DNA of 64,000 nucleotides from Dipylidium caninum. Lineage: Eukaryota; Platyhelminthes; Cestoda; Cyclophyllidea; Dipylidiidae. The notes beneath the pieces were generated by a model. The model was not told the origin of the DNA, made no database searches, and saw only the letters and a program-made list of their open reading frames with translations. Made by a program: the position numbers and the translations under genes. Shown in pieces: positions 19,863 to 34,800 of the stretch. Within the stretch, counting starts at the first letter, position 1, and every line of letters begins with the position of its first letter. The stretch is taken from contig QEYB01001189.1 in NCBI GenBank assembly GCA_017562135.1, forward strand, positions 62,001 to 126,000. The letters are read 5' to 3'.

Positions 19863-22800
19863 GTACGTATGCCACATACTGATTAGTCTCTTCCTCTTAG
19901 TCCGTTTTCAATCGGGAGAACATTTGTTTCAAAGGGATTCCTTGATTCACAATTCCCAGAGGAAATTTTCTGCTGCATACGCACCGACTCTTTCTCCAAA
20001 TGTGAGTGTTTGTATACAGCATTCCCTGTGACTTGCGCAACTTAATACTTTCTTCTGATTTGGTCTGCAATTTCTCGTTAATATCTATAAGTGGAACACC
20101 TATTTTTAATGAACTTTATGTCCTCACTTGGATGCTTCTTTATCCGCCTTTGCGAGATTTTTGTGTGTAGCAACTTGTAACAGAAAACAAACTTATTTAA
20201 TCACATTTAATCTTTCTCCCTGGGAGGCTTGTAGACCTTTATTTCTATTACTTAAATACTCCTACTCCCCCTTAAGGGGTTTTTCACAGTCGGTGTTTGT
20301 ACTAAAAATGAATGTGTCACTCTGTGTTGACTTCTTCCTCCCTGCGCACTGGCCATACGGAAACCTAGGTCGATATGAACCTGTTTAATTTTTGATTTCA
20401 GGTTGATTTATTTTAGGTGAAAGTGCCACTGTTAGTGTAGGCTCGTAAATTACTCCCATGCAGGATTTATTTAAATAACTTGAATATAGTAGTCATTCTC
20501 CTTCTATTCCCAGAGTTGTAATGGGTGGTTTCATACTTTATAGCCGACCAATATTACCTGATCAAGTATTTTCTCGGTCAGCCATTTTTCCCTGCTCTAT
20601 CCTTTACTTATAGCCTTTTATATTTGCTTTCAAATTATGTTTTATGTTTACTATCAATTTGTGCTTGCTGCTATCACAGCCGCGATTTATTTTAGGCTGG
20701 ATTTTATGTCGAGAGGGGTTTTTCTATTTATCTCTTGGTTATTAAGCCTCAAACTTCATTATTCACGTCCTTTTTATTACCCACTTTCGTGGTATTTTTT
20801 TAGAAAGTCATCGAAAAATATGCTTTTCTAAAAAGCGGATGCACACCCTCATTTTATGCGTCTGTTGCATACCAGTAAAATTAATCATATGCGTTTGTTG
20901 TATTTCAAGTTAGTTTTAAAAAATAAACTTGGGTCGAGTTTTCGTTGCAATTAACCTATGCTTAATCGTCATTTTCCACGGAGTATTATGTGTAAATCGG
21001 GCAAATTCTGTCATAATCATGGTGAAATTATTTAACTTCCGTATTTTAGGTTCCTTCAGTATCGGGTTCGCCGTCTGCTTCGCCCTCTCTGTTATCCAAA
21101 CGGCATTGGCTCACCAGTGATCTCATCGCCCCTCCAGCTACTCTCTCCGGTCACTCTTTCACTCCCTCGCCCGATGTCCCTCTAGCCGATCTCAAATCCG
21201 TCCACTCTGCCTCTCAAAAACGCAACAGCTCCAACAATAATGGTTCTGCTTCCCTTGTGTCACCCTCTGGTAAGCACTTTCGATGACTCATTTGTCACTT
21301 CTATTGATCGGTTCCTGTGTTGCGTCATAAGTTTTTTGGTGATGTTGGGAAGGCATTATTTGTCTTATCTAGTTTTGTAATAATTAATTATGAATTATGA
21401 ATTATGAAATCCTTTATGGAACCTAAGTGCCCAATGAAATGATGTTTTGACCGAATTAGGTCTGTTCTGATTTAGAATACCAATCGCGTCTTATGTTGTC
21501 GGACCCCTAAAGCTCTCATTCATTAACGGTAGTTACGCTGCCTTCCACAAATCCGATCTGGTTTGCCTCAGCGCTAATGTGGCCGGACTTTTGTATGAGG
21601 TCATTTTAAGTTGAAAGCAAGACGCTGTTTTAATTTTGGAGAATTTAGTGACCAAAGTTATTCATTGATGCTATCTAGTACCACCAACATGCATCATCAT
21701 CACCACGCACGCAAAAATACAGAATGACATCTATGCGCATGAATTATGCATGCCTTTTATCGGAGTTACGCAACCTTGAGATGATGACGTTTAATGCTAC
21801 GACGAAAGGGTTAGTGTAATAATTTGGATGACTGGCCTTGTCACAACGGGAAAGGGGTTGGACTTCTCTTTCTGCATACACTGGTTGATAATCACGTGCA
21901 TAGGGAAGGCTACGTCAGCCCATACTCGTCGTGTCTTTTCAGCGTGACGTGCTTTTGGCTGAAGTCTGCGCCTGGTTTGCGCTTAGCCACTCGCTGGCCG
22001 CCGAACTTGCTACCGCTTTTAGTTTTGGAATTACGTAGTGTCCAGCAGCAGAGACATCACCTCAGCGCCGCGTAGAGCGATCTTTTATCCTTTAATTCTA
22101 TATACACAGCGCTTTTAATATTCATCTTTCTTTGTGGGAGAAATGAAAACTACAATTTGTTTTCTAAAAGGGTTAACTTAGATATCTCGCTACATATAAT
22201 GGCGATTTTTGTGCTATTTCCAACGCTCCTCGTGGTCACTTTCTACTTCTTTCGTCTTTATTCATTCTTTCGTTAAAGTACTGAGCCGTGAGATAAGCGC
22301 TACAGTTGTACGCTGGGTTGCCCATCATTGAAAAAGTACTCTATTCCACTGGCGAATTTTGAGGAGGTTCTTTGAACAGTTCGTTCTGTGTTATTCAATA
22401 AACATTCCGTAAAAGATTCACTCTTCGGTGTGATAGATTCCTTAATATTATTAGATGAGAAACACACTATCAAGTAATATTGTCTTGCTATTTTGTTTCT
22501 ATCTCACATTCCTCCTCTTTCGATCGTGTTAACCTTCCTCTCCGGTCTATTTTCAGTTTCCAATCTTCATATCATTGATGATAAATCATCCTTCCATTAT
22601 CAGTAATCTCTGCTAATCTTTTATGGACGATTCCGATTCGTTAAAGCCTTATCGTGTTTTACCATTTTCCATCATTGTAAAATTTTAAGTACAAATTTTT
22701 GACTTCACGAGCTCTTTTGATGTTGTTTTTTTTACAAATTCAATCATCGGAGAATATGACCGCTGTCCTCTTGGGAAAAATTCGTCTAATTGCGCTGCAG

Positions 22801-25800
22801 TATTTGAGTTACCCTTAAGTTGACAATAAACACCAGTAAAGGTCCTTATTATCAAAGTCTGGAGCTTTGTTACGTTGGTCACAGATCTCGTGGAACCTAA
22901 AGATAAATTAACAGTTACTTAACTAGATGCTATATTTTATTGTACGCTACTTTCATGACTTACTTAATTGTGCTGTGGCCATTGAGGAGAAGCCGTCTGT
23001 TGGTAGTCGTGCTTCTGCTTCACATCCCTTCTAATTTGTTTGAATCTCATCTGAGTTCTAATAACCCTTTTGTATATCGTAAAAACAATACTCCTGCCAT
23101 TTGGAAGACACTGCCGTCAAACGTGTATTAATTTTATTAAAAAATTTATCGTCCGCCTCCAATCTTTCCCGGAGCCATTCTTCGATTACCTTTCCGAAGT
23201 TTATTTGAAGGGTACCATGACTCGTCTGCTTTCATACACCAGCGCGTTAGAAGCCTCATGTGGATGACTGTGCACGCCTTCTTCCTCAAATCCTTCTTTT
23301 GACACCACTTCGCTTGACCCCCTCCAGAACCTCACTCTCCACGTCACCTTTGAGATCAGGCGTTTATGCCTCAATGTGATCATCACATGCTTCACCTTTT
23401 TGCCTTCAATTCTTGCTTTCAAGTGAGGTCGTCTATAAGATTTATGAATGATCTCTTTAGAAAAGACGTAATCGCCTTCTGGTGACCTAAGGACCACGTT
23501 CACGTGGCTTAATCACAGCCCACTGCGTGTGATTGTGTGTGTGTGTCCTGGGCCCTGTGTGTATCGTTTTTAGGACGGGTATAGGCGCACACTCCTTCAT
23601 CGGCGTGCAACCGGTGCCGCTCCCTCTCCTTCTACACCCTCCTGACTTGCCGCATATCGGCTGTCCTTCTCCTCCGTCTGCGCCCACCCTCCTGTCAACA
23701 AGATTAATTTTTCCCATTGTAGAAGTCATCTCGCTATGGTGAGGCCGTTGTATGCCGTGTGTAGGCCTCTTGTTCCCGGTCTAACCAAAGTCGTCTTTGC
23801 TCGAATGAAAAGCCGAGTCTATGTATTTGCACAACGCCTGCTAACGAGACTGTGTTTGGCCCCAATCCTGGATTTGATGCCTCGTCTGATGTTATCTTGT
23901 CGTTAGAAATTAAGTGTATTCCTGAAAGCGTTACTAGATGCGCGTCCGGTAGATGGCTTTATTATAAGCATACCGAAGAGCCGAGAAAAATTTGTTTACC
24001 CATAAGCCTCAAGACTGTCCTAATTCATGATTGAACCCGCATGAATTTCATATCTGACTCAATGTGCCGATATCCTGAGATATAGTTCACGTTATTGCTT
24101 TTGGATATCCTTTTAGTACTGCTGGAAATCATTTTAGAACAGTCTTGCCTTCTAAATGGCTCAAATGCGTAAAACAGTCTATAATTGGCAGATATGATAA
24201 GTCTTCAACTTAACCTTAAAGCATTCCTCATGCTACTCTTGCCAAAAAAGCGCAAGAAATTTTGGTGTCAACACAATCCTTGTTATTCACTTCAGACGCC
24301 CACAATGTAGCTTGATGGTTGATGATTAAATAACATCGGGTAGGCGACACGAATGACAACAGAATTTGATGCTATCGGCATCGATGAAAATCCCCATGTC
24401 TTTTAGCAAAAGGCGAAGGTGATTCAATTTGCCAAAATGCAGGTGCTTTGAATAGCCGATGTTGGTTTTTTCCGCTGAAGAGAGCGAGCCACAGAGTTGT
24501 TACTGCGATCCTAGTGGTAAACAATGCCGCGCCACTAACTTTTTTGCTGCCTCCTCGCGTACTTTTCATCAGTCGTGTGATTTCTGCGTTGCCACTGCTG
24601 TTGTTGTTGCTTACAGCCATCCACCCTTCTGCCGAATTGACTTACGTGTTTATGTGCGTGTGCGCAGAGACGGTTCTAGACTCCCGAAAATAAATTTTTT
24701 TCCCTCTGGTCATGAGATGTGTGTGTAGCACGGGTGCGTTAGAGTCGTATGACTATTTGTTAGCTCACGCGCTCATTAACCCTTTCCCTCCTACAATATT
24801 TTCGTCTATCGGTCTGTCCGTCTACCGTCATAAGTCTGCTGGTGCAGGCTATTTTAGTCTGAGGTGTGTAACGATTAACCTAACACTCTTTCCCACCACT
24901 CTGGATGTAGAACCACCCTTGACTTATTCTTTGTCGGCATCCAGTCACTCCATAGCAAATGAACTCCGAAGTCTTTCCTCATTTGCATTTATTGACAAGT
25001 TCCATGAGATATCAACTAACTAGGTACACCATCAAATATCCTAAATGACTGAATCGATGATGTTTTGTCAGCTAGACCACCGCATTGAGGAGTCTAGCCT
25101 TAGGTTATTTTTCCTAATTAAATTGATAAATTTTCTCCTACGCTTCGCGAAATTTCAGTTTCTCATCCACATATAAGCACTTTTTCTATCATGGTGAATA
25201 GGGAATAGGGCAGGTGGAAGAAAATCTCTAATATACGTAGTTTTCCCGGCTTGTTTTCACTTCATCCTGCACTCTTGGCTACGGTGCACGTAGATAGGCC
25301 AACAATCGGACTAGTCGTCGTGTCGCACACTCAGCTGTCAAAGTCATTTGTTGCCTCAAGGTCACACGTCGTCTCCTGTCTCCTCTCTTACTTCGGGACG
25401 TTTGCCCCGCTTAAGTCAATAAAGCCGTTTCACTTCATGCAGTGTGCATTGAATGTGCACGGTACGTGGAGTGAGTGGTAGATTCATAAATTAAGTAGAA
25501 ATTAATTCCGCTCTCTGTCGTGGTTCAAATCGTTAATCAAGTCACCCCCTCCAAAGTCTATGTGTGTGTGCTGGCCAGTGTGTGTGTGTTTGAATGCAAT
25601 GCTTTTAAACTGACGTGGTTGAGTGGTCATTTCAACGTCATAACGCTATGGCGCTCCATCTATCCTTGATCACATGATAGACTTCAGAGAATTACTAGGT
25701 ACCTTGGTCAGCCTCGTCAGGTGCACAAGTAGGCCTCAACAGTATCAAATCCTCCCGCATTACCCCACCTTAAGGTAGAAAAAATTGAAATCTCAAGTTT

Positions 25801-28800
25801 GAGAACGTGACAACGAAGTGACCAAACTTTGTGGGACCGCTCTTACACTGGCGCGTGACCACACTTTTTCTTATGGCAGAGATTATAGCTTAATCTACGA
25901 TTGCTCTCTTGATTATACAGCTTGCTCACTGATTGCATAAAACCCCCATTTTCGACTAATTGAGTAATCCAACATTATATTCCACGAATACTACCAAGAT
26001 TTTTTTTCATCCACTCGATCTATTTAGCATCAAGCAAGCTTTTTGGGCAAATCTATACTTCATGTCCTAAATAAATTGTTCTACCGGATGATGTTACTCT
26101 TGTCGATAAACGGTTGAATATGAATATAAGAATCTACTTTTAGATCATACATTTTACACAGCAAAAATCACTCGGGATAAAGGAAGGTTTCTTATTCAAA
26201 AGATTTCTTTCGTAACCTTATATTAAAGCCATGCTCAATGAAATTTAAAATGGCTCCATAACTTCGCGTTTTGCAAACACCAGTTACATATTTTGGGTTA
26301 TTTTTTGTAAGTTTTGCAATGACTTCCATATCCATACTTGGTCTTTGTTATAAGATAAATTCATGCCGAACAATGATCCTTTTAGTCCTGGTTGAAAAAT
26401 GTTACTATTAATGAAGGATAGGGATTCGCTGTAATGAGCTGAAATTCTGGCCTTAAAGATGTGATTAAATTTTTCGAGGCTACATTTCGAGTGGTTTGAT
26501 TTGATTGAATTAACAAGAAATCTGAATTGGACTTGTTCAACTCAACCCCATAGACCCAGTGGATTTCCCTAGTTTCAGTCAGGAATTGCTTCAAAACTGC
26601 AAAGCATCAAGAGACCAAAAAGAGTATCAAGTTAAATAATAAACGCATTTTAGGCAGTCAATTGACATGCGATAAACTCATGGTTTTCCAGACTTGCAAG
26701 AACGTGGGGAAACCATTTTTTCCTAGATGGGATTAACGTTATAAACCATTTGCAATATTGGATCCAACCCTGCAATAGGGATTAGTCTTACGCGAATCTC
26801 AAGACACAGAGCAATGCGTGGATGCCTTGATGAATGGCTTTCGACTGAGGCAGGAATAGAGAGAGTCGGCGTAAGCCTTTTGTTGTATCTAGGCTCATTC
26901 TACTTTGTACGCACACGCACACATACGCAGCCAATCAATCGCCACGCTGTCGGGCTGTTCGAATAGCCGCTGGAGGCGGTTTTGTGGAACCATTGGCTGC
27001 GACGCTACAAGGTCCTTCTAGTCATCGTCCTATAGGCGATCGGTCTCTGTCGCGCGCATGCGTGCCTATGCGTTCGCCCAGATCTCGTGGGGTTTTAAGT
27101 TCTACGTGTTTTCAATGTTTTTGTTGCAAGAAAAACAGGGTATGCTCTATCCCCTTCCCCCTCCTCCCTTCTCCTCCTCTCTCTACTCCTTCCATCCTCT
27201 CCAGCTCGACGTCATTTTACTGTGCATATTTTTTACCTTGAAGTGTTTGAAGCCCATGACAACAAGCCTTCCTCCAACTTCAAATAGTTAATTGAGTTTC
27301 TACTTTTTTACCAGGTCGGCATTCTCCTCTTGTTTGAATGTGATTAATGCGGAAAAAGATTTGTTCTGTTCAAATTGTCTGACTATGTGGATTCTTTTTT
27401 ATCACGAGGTATGCTATGCGGCGTGAATTAAAATTCCGTTGGTCGTCTATGCATATGTGGCTTTTTCACCGATTACGCGTCTGCGACAAACCCTGAGTTC
27501 AAGGTCACGCTATGCTCTAATATTCACCTCGAAGTTAAGTTAATAACGTCTTGGGATTTCTACAATTTGGGGAAATGTGATAGAAATCCGCATCTTGGAA
27601 TGTAGCATTTTGGACCATTATTGTTAATTTTGGCATAGCTATTTCAAAAATTGACACTGGTCATGTGATAGTGGTCACTTAAAAGCAGTCATTACTTAAG
27701 GTAGATGTGTAGGACTAATATTCCTGTGCCAAGTTGTACAACGTCTATGATACTCTCTTGTCCCTGTCAATTGCACTGAGGTGAGTTAACGCTCCTGTGA
27801 CCTTTCTACTTGTGTTGATGCTTTAACAGCAAGTAATTCCGAAAAACACGACTCAGAACGTTTACACAAATCTGGTGTCGACATAGACGCGTGCTTAAAA
27901 CTTTAGGCAGCATTGCTACTTCTGCACTAGCATTGTTCTCATTACTTACATCCTCCAACTCGGAGACTTTTGTCCTCTGACAACTGCATTTGGATTTACT
28001 TGGTTGAAATTTTAAAACAGAGCAAATATTTACTGGCACTGAATCCAACCACGTGTTTTGTGTGCAAACTCTCATCCCTCAGCTTATATGCTCCCGTGAT
28101 TTGGGGGCTGCTTCACTTATTCAAAGGTTGCGAGTGAAACTGGATAGTTGCTTCAACTTATTATCTAAAAATCCATCAATGACTGGCAAAAAACACCATA
28201 AAATTTTATACGGCTACGTATTCATAGTTTGAGTATGAGGATTTGTGTTGTAGACCACTTGGCATCACTCGTAAAGCTGTTGATTCTGTCTTTTTAGACC
28301 CGGAAAGCCCCGAGTCGTGGCAACTTCGAGCTACGCATTCCCCTGTAGGAATATCGACATCTTGTCCTTCCTCCACCGTGGCAACCCAGACTACAGCTTC
28401 TTCTTCCTCCTCCTCCTCTTCCTGCTCAACTTCCGATACTGCTAACATCCTGCCTCTTCGTCAACTGCGTACTGCCCTACTCGGCGAGCGTCTTGTTGGT
28501 GGCGTGAAAACGCAGCGCGCCTTCAGTGATGTAAGTCCACCATGGTCAGAATCGAATTTCATCGCGCAGGCTGCTGATCTAGTCCACCTCGCCTTCGCGT
28601 CGGTGGTTACTAGTCCTGAGAAAGTTCCTCCGCGCCTTCCCGCAAAGAAACGCAAGTTTGACTGGGGTGAACGCAATAACGGTGAGGTATCTCCGCTCGT
28701 CCCACCTTTGGTGCCTTCGGTACAACCACAATCGCAGCCCACCTCGCTTATTGTTGACAAGCCCGCCCAATTGGGCGTTGATAGTACACGCCGCTCTTCT

Positions 28801-31800
28801 GTTTCTTCGTTTGCGGAACCATCTCGTGCAGCTACTGTGTCACTCTTCCACTATCCCGCTACTCATCGTGGCCCTTCTAGACTGGAGACACCAGTGAAAC
28901 AGCGGAAGCTTTCATACCCTGATCTGTCTTTCACGTCTGATACTGCTGGTAGTTTCGCTCCCCTACGTCCGCCGCTACCCGTCTCAGCTTTCTCCGTCCG
29001 GGCTGATGGTTAGTTCATTCTCTTTTCCCTCTTTCTTCTTGGCCATTTCTCTTATTATTTAGATATGATAACCATCTAACTGTTTTAATACCGCACTGTA
29101 TTCGCCTCACTCCGGTGTTTTCGTTTAAAATCTACTATTTCATGATTTGTGTTGGTATAATAGCTACCGTTTCTCTTCATTTAAGATTAAAAAAAGAGAC
29201 CAAAAGTATGATTTACCGTCAGATATCAGATGGGCCGTGGAATCAAGAAAAAGTGCTGAAGATATCTATCCTAGAATGCATTTTATTCGTTGATAATTTG
29301 AGGTTGTAATTACTGGAAGAACTAAGTTGAGAAAAGTTTAATTGGACTACCGCTTTCAAACAAATTACGGTAAAATTGTAGGAAATTGGGTATTTAAATT
29401 ACTCTCAATTGTATTAACTGTCCACCTTATAGAGTTATTTTAATTAACTTCCCATTACTGGACCTGAACCGGTTTTCAAGCACAAATTCTTTCACCCGCC
29501 CACTTTTCCTTTTACCACAAAATTGAAACAACTTTAGGACGTCGATTGAAAGGGAGTATTTTAAGAATGCTACTTTTTTATTGGGACGTTGAGTTTTTCA
29601 AATTCTTTATAACTTCCTCTAATCGTTCCGCAAAGTATGACCGCTAACAGGCCTGATAGTGTAGGCAGTGGCACCGGTGGTTTGGGTATTTTTAATCCTC
29701 TTTAGGCTGGGATCAAATAAAAGTGTGCTTACTCTCATTTGGGGTTTTTCTCATCGAAACTCTTGGGTCATGATATGTAATGGATTTTGTCATCCTTGTT
29801 TTTTTCTTTTCCTCCTCAATACTCTCACCGGGTAATTTCCATCTTGCAATAAAAATATTGGTTGTTGGGGAAACAATTATGGCTTTGTGACAGTTTTGCT
29901 TTCGAATCACAACGAAGTAGTAGTCAGAGCAAAAAGTTATGGGTCTAATGGCAAGTTGGTAGAATTGTAGCATAAGATCGTGCATTAAAACATTGGATAT
30001 GTCAAATCCTCCAACAACTTTTTATTGCATCCTCCTCACTGTAATAAAATTTATCTTGGTGTTAACCCTTCACCATAACTCCAAAAATTCACTGAATAAA
30101 GATGGAAAGAATTCATTTGGATCAACTGAGCGAACTTTTATTGGTCGATTTTTCGACAAAACTCTGCCAATATTTTTAACTCGGACTAAATTTGTAAGTC
30201 TACTTCCCCTCTCCCCTGCCGCCCCCTCAATGTCATGTAAATCGGACTACTATTCCAAACTGGCTTTGTTTAAATCAACTTGGGGACGAGACCAAAACAC
30301 TGAAAGTTAGTCCAGTGAAGTGCTGAAGCTTCTTTGTCGGAATCCATCGTGCACACCATATAACTACGGCTAGGACACAGTGTTTCAGGTAGGTCTGGCG
30401 CCCCGGTAACTTCGCCCATCTATCAGAATGGCGTTCCGGCGCATTCACGTACGATAATGTAAGTACATGGGAAGTAAATATACACGCTGCAGTTCAAACA
30501 CTACGTTCGTGCATGCGGTGGACTTTCGTCCAGACACAGGTATGCATCTCGCAAACACCTTTGACGTCATTAGTGAAAGCGTGCTTGAACGCATGCCTGT
30601 GTATGTGCATACCTGTCTGTGTACGCACGTGGAACGGCAGGCAGACAGGCGAGGCGAGGGTCCCAGACAAAGACGCACACGGGGAGTATATGCCGCTGTC
30701 TCTTTGTAGTCTATTGCCTTCGGCGTCACACGAACGTCCGGCTAAATAAGACTAGTCATCGTCCGGTGAAGGCGTCATCGCCTCTGTAGGATCCCCTTGT
30801 ATCACGACTTGACATTCTATGCATGTGCTGTAGAAGAGTCTGAGCCTCAAACGCACACATGCAATGATTCACCGATGCGGGTGAATGATATATGGCTTAG
30901 AGTCAAACATAATACAAATACTATCGCCAATTGCACCGTCAGTGAATGCGGATTGAATTACCTTCTTCGTCCTCAACTTAGTATTTTTGTATTGTCTCCC
31001 TACCGCTGCTTATGGTTTGGTTTGGTTGACTATCCTACCAACCAGCTGGTTGCCCAGTTGACTGAGTAATTAATTATTTGGGTTGTAGCACGCCATTGGT
31101 GGGCTGCTGGGGTGGCGGATGGGCGGGGGGGATGGGAGAGTAATTACCACCCTGCACCACGCCGCGCCACCCCGTCCCTAACACACACAGGAGCGCATTA
31201 ATTTTTTGCATCGCCATATGACACCCCCCCCTTTTCAAAAATTTACTCGTGACTGCGGGTGTGTAGACGTACACGTGTATAGTGTGCCGAGGTGATTGGG
31301 TCTTCAAAGTTTATATAATCCCAACTGTTGGACGAGGAGTGTTCCACTGTTTCCGTGTCAGCTATTATAGTCTCTAATCTCCACCCCGTTGAGGGGAGAA
31401 GGCTCCTACATCTCCTCCTCCTCCTTCCCCGCCTTCTTCTTCTTCTCTCGCATTAATCGAAAGTCGCTGGTGGTGGCGGCGGCGACGGTGGTGGTGATGG
31501 TGGCGGCGTGGTGCTGGATGGCATGACTCAACATGCAACGATTTATCGCTCCGCACGAGAGGCGCAAACAACTTGTATGGTCCAACGCCTCTGTGTATTC
31601 TTCACTCCGCACTGTGCGGCTACCTGCAGTTGCCTGCAGGCATCTCGCGGTAGTCGGCGAAGCCCTCTACAATCCCCGCCTTGCCTGCTCAACTCTGTCC
31701 ACGTCGACTTCATCCACCGCCTGTCCTTACGAAGCGAATCCTTATTCGGGCGATTCTTGTACTCGTATGCCTGAATTTGTCATCATGGTGGACACTTGCT

Positions 31801-34800
31801 CTCCACTATCACGGAGTAAACTATTGGGGAGAGGCGTCTTTAAAAACTGCCTTATCTTCTAAAGTGTCTTAAATTTATTTTACAACACGGGAGTTAGTTT
31901 AGTGTCGCGTCATTTTTCTCTTCTGATCCCTACGAGACATCTGCCTTCGCTCCCCGCCCCTCCTCCCCCACATTGAACTTTGCCTGATGTAATTTAGGGT
32001 TCCAGTTATTATCTGTCGTCTGCTCCAGACATTACAATTACTCACATACTATTGGGCGAAATCATGTACAATACTCTACATTGCCTAGTCATCCTTATAA
32101 GCGCCAAAATTATAATATTAATTTCCTTTCATTCCCTTGGGAGACATTTGTCCTTTTGTTTGTGTTTAAGAATGAGAGAACAGCCGATTTACCTTATTAA
32201 CGTCTTTAGTTGTTTCAGATATGTGTACGATTTTTTAGATTTGAATCAAAGTCACCACGTATTTACTTAATTCATTTCCGCTAGCACCGCCACGGCGCTC
32301 TTCGCTGGTGGTAGATGTCAACAACAGCAACAAAAGCAGCAACACCTCGACGCCCACCTCTGCCTCCTCTTCCTCCTCGAATGCCACTCCCGCAGCTACT
32401 GCCAACAACACCGGTCGGATGGGATCGCCACCACTGCTGCCACCACAATCAGGTGGTCGGTGGAGGGGCGAATTCCCTTCGCCTCCGACTTCGAACCAAA
32501 CCGTCGCGGTCCCTCCCCGATTGCCGCTCCAGCGTCATCCTTCTCATCACTCAGAAACAGGCCGGCGTTATTCGGTATTTGAGGCACCCGCGGGCCTCGC
32601 TACTGCCTTAGTGGGACAACAATCCACTGCAGTTACTCCTACGGAACGGCGGCATTCTGCTACTGTTCCCTCTACTATTACAGCCGCCTTCAACACTCCG
32701 GCTCCCGTCCCATACCATCGTCAGCAGCAACAATTACACCAACAGTCACCTCCTTTCCTTGAACTCAAGGTACTTTGATAAATTGAGGCTATAAAGAGAC
32801 TGGCGTATGTTTTTGGTCCCATTTTAACTGCTGATCTACCGATTAAGACAGAGCAGCACACAAATTCTAATCGCTCTCTGACATTTTAAAATAATTTTCA
32901 CTGGCGTCAGATAAAAACCACAAACAAAGTTGGTGAAGAATCTAGAAATATGATCTGTCTTCTAGGTATATAACAGAGGGATTTGTGACTATTCCCTTCC
33001 CGATGTCGTTAGTTTGAGGAGGCGACGGTTAGTGGGAATAATCATTATAGCTAAATATTTGTCAGTTGATTTGCAATGAGGAATATTTTTCATTCAGTTT
33101 CTTAGTATTTCTTCTATAATAAGTTTGTTTTCTACCTCAGTTTTCTTTGATGATTTTCACATCTTGCTTGAGGCCGAGTATTAGGCTTTTATACTCTTTC
33201 TTTTTGCTTACTTTCTGATTCTCCCCATCCCCATTTGTTACAGTCCTTCAGTCGTCCTCCAATCCCGGCGAAGGGCATTCAAACGGAAGAGCTTCAAGAA
33301 TCATATGGACCTGTCACACTTGGCACGGCAACACGTCCCTTGTCAGCTCCCGAGGAGCCGGTTCCCGGGGTCTGGTCGTCTCCTCTCAAGGCGGAGCGAC
33401 CTTCACTGCGTTCTGCTGTTTCGCCTCTCCTCCCCTCGTTCATGGAAAATCCGGTATGTTAGACTCAAGTAAAGGGACGATAGGCCTAGTTACAGGGAGT
33501 TCTGTCAAAAAGTGTTGAGGGGGGGGTGGATAAAGTGAAAAGGGATTTCGAGCCAAGTTTTAATGGGTTCGGCTGAAATTGTGCGCTGTATTGTCATTGC
33601 TTCACTAAAGTAAGCTACGGGAATCTAACTTTCATTAACTTAACTTTCGTCCGTGAGTGCGATGTGTGCTTTCTCTGAACATTGTCTACGTGAAATCTCG
33701 ACAGGCCGAGCCAAAAACGCACAGATTTGTACGCCCGAGTTTCATAAAAAACTGGTTTCTACAACCGTTAAAAGAAACTAATCCATATACAGTCTCAATT
33801 TCATTTTCGCCTGTTAGACCGCCTACCGCTGGCACGCAAAATAATACGAATGGATAAGAAATAAATGAGAAAACTTAACGACAGGCCTTGGCTATGTAGA
33901 ACGACGCAAATGATATGGTTGTGGAGGTATTGAGGCCTGCTCTGAGGACTAATTGCCTCAAGGGTTGGCGGGACATGAGATGACAATTGAAAAAGGTCTC
34001 ATTAAAAGTGCCGCATAAGTATAATTGTTTTTTAGGGTGTGGAGCCTGGAATTTGATACAAATCTTGCGAATCCCTGAATTTAGACTAAGGTGGAAAATA
34101 GTCCGCCAATTTTTTTTTCGGTCATGAGAGACTAACAAACTGTATAGAACTCAAATTTCACATCGGAACGTCGCGCCTGATCGCCTTTTTCTTGGATTAA
34201 GTCTCTGTGAGCTCTTATAGAAAATGTGCGGATTTTCCGGATATTTGCTGGACGCGATAGAAACTTTCTCGCATCACTGAAGTCACCTCTTTTCATTTCA
34301 TTGTATTTTTCTTTATACACTGCTTCTACTCGTCCTATTCCCCTTATAATACTACTTTTGAACACGTGTTTCGCTGCTCTTAGTTTCACCAGACACGCTG
34401 TTTAGACTCCCATCTCTTGCCCCACCAGTTGTAATTCCTCATGTCTTCATTTCCATAAACTGTGGCACTTTTTTGTGGGTTGAAAAGACGCCAAAACGAA
34501 ACGTATGAGGTGAAAAGACTTCATTACATCATCGGTGGTCCAGCATCTCATTTGCCTACTTTTTTAAGCCAAGGCCACTCATGCTTGCGATATTGAGTGA
34601 TTGAGATTGGATCTCGACTATGGTGTCAACAAAGTCTTTGATCTGCAATTAGCAGTGGTTGCGTGCAAGCCCTTTTGAGAGGCCTGTGGCACCAGTCAGG
34701 TAAACACTGTTACGTGACAGGAGACCATGGTTCATCTTGTGTACATGTGTTAATGTATGCATGCCTGTGATACCCCGTCTGGTCCTGATGAAAATACCAT

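Larger units (their letters stand above)
21270..28297 (+). other. Intron 3 of the unknown gene, 7.0 kb
   Basis: The largest intron. The flanking exons join phase 1 to phase 1. Open frames within are short and lack matched splice sites. It contains a 7-bp tandem repeat at 21386 and GT microsatellites at 23526 and 25561. A nested gene cannot be excluded, but none is supported. Confidence 0.65.

Noticed and set aside
21946..22075. Reading after acceptor ttttcag in the 7-kb intron (LAEVCAWFALSHSLAAELA)
   Set aside because: Meets a stop quickly and has no matching donor or homology.
23201..23503. 100-codon - strand open frame with basic residues
   Set aside because: Looked briefly like a DNA-binding segment, but has no known pattern, no splice partners, and lies in an intron of a + strand gene.
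27836..27913. Short + strand reading after a pyrimidine-rich acceptor in the 7-kb intron
   Set aside because: It ends in a stop and would break the phase match between exons 3 and 4. At most an alternative terminal exon.
28254..28297. Earlier acceptor extending exon 4 of the unknown gene
   Set aside because: It needs phase 2, but exon 3 ends in phase 1. The acceptor at 28297 is stronger and in phase.
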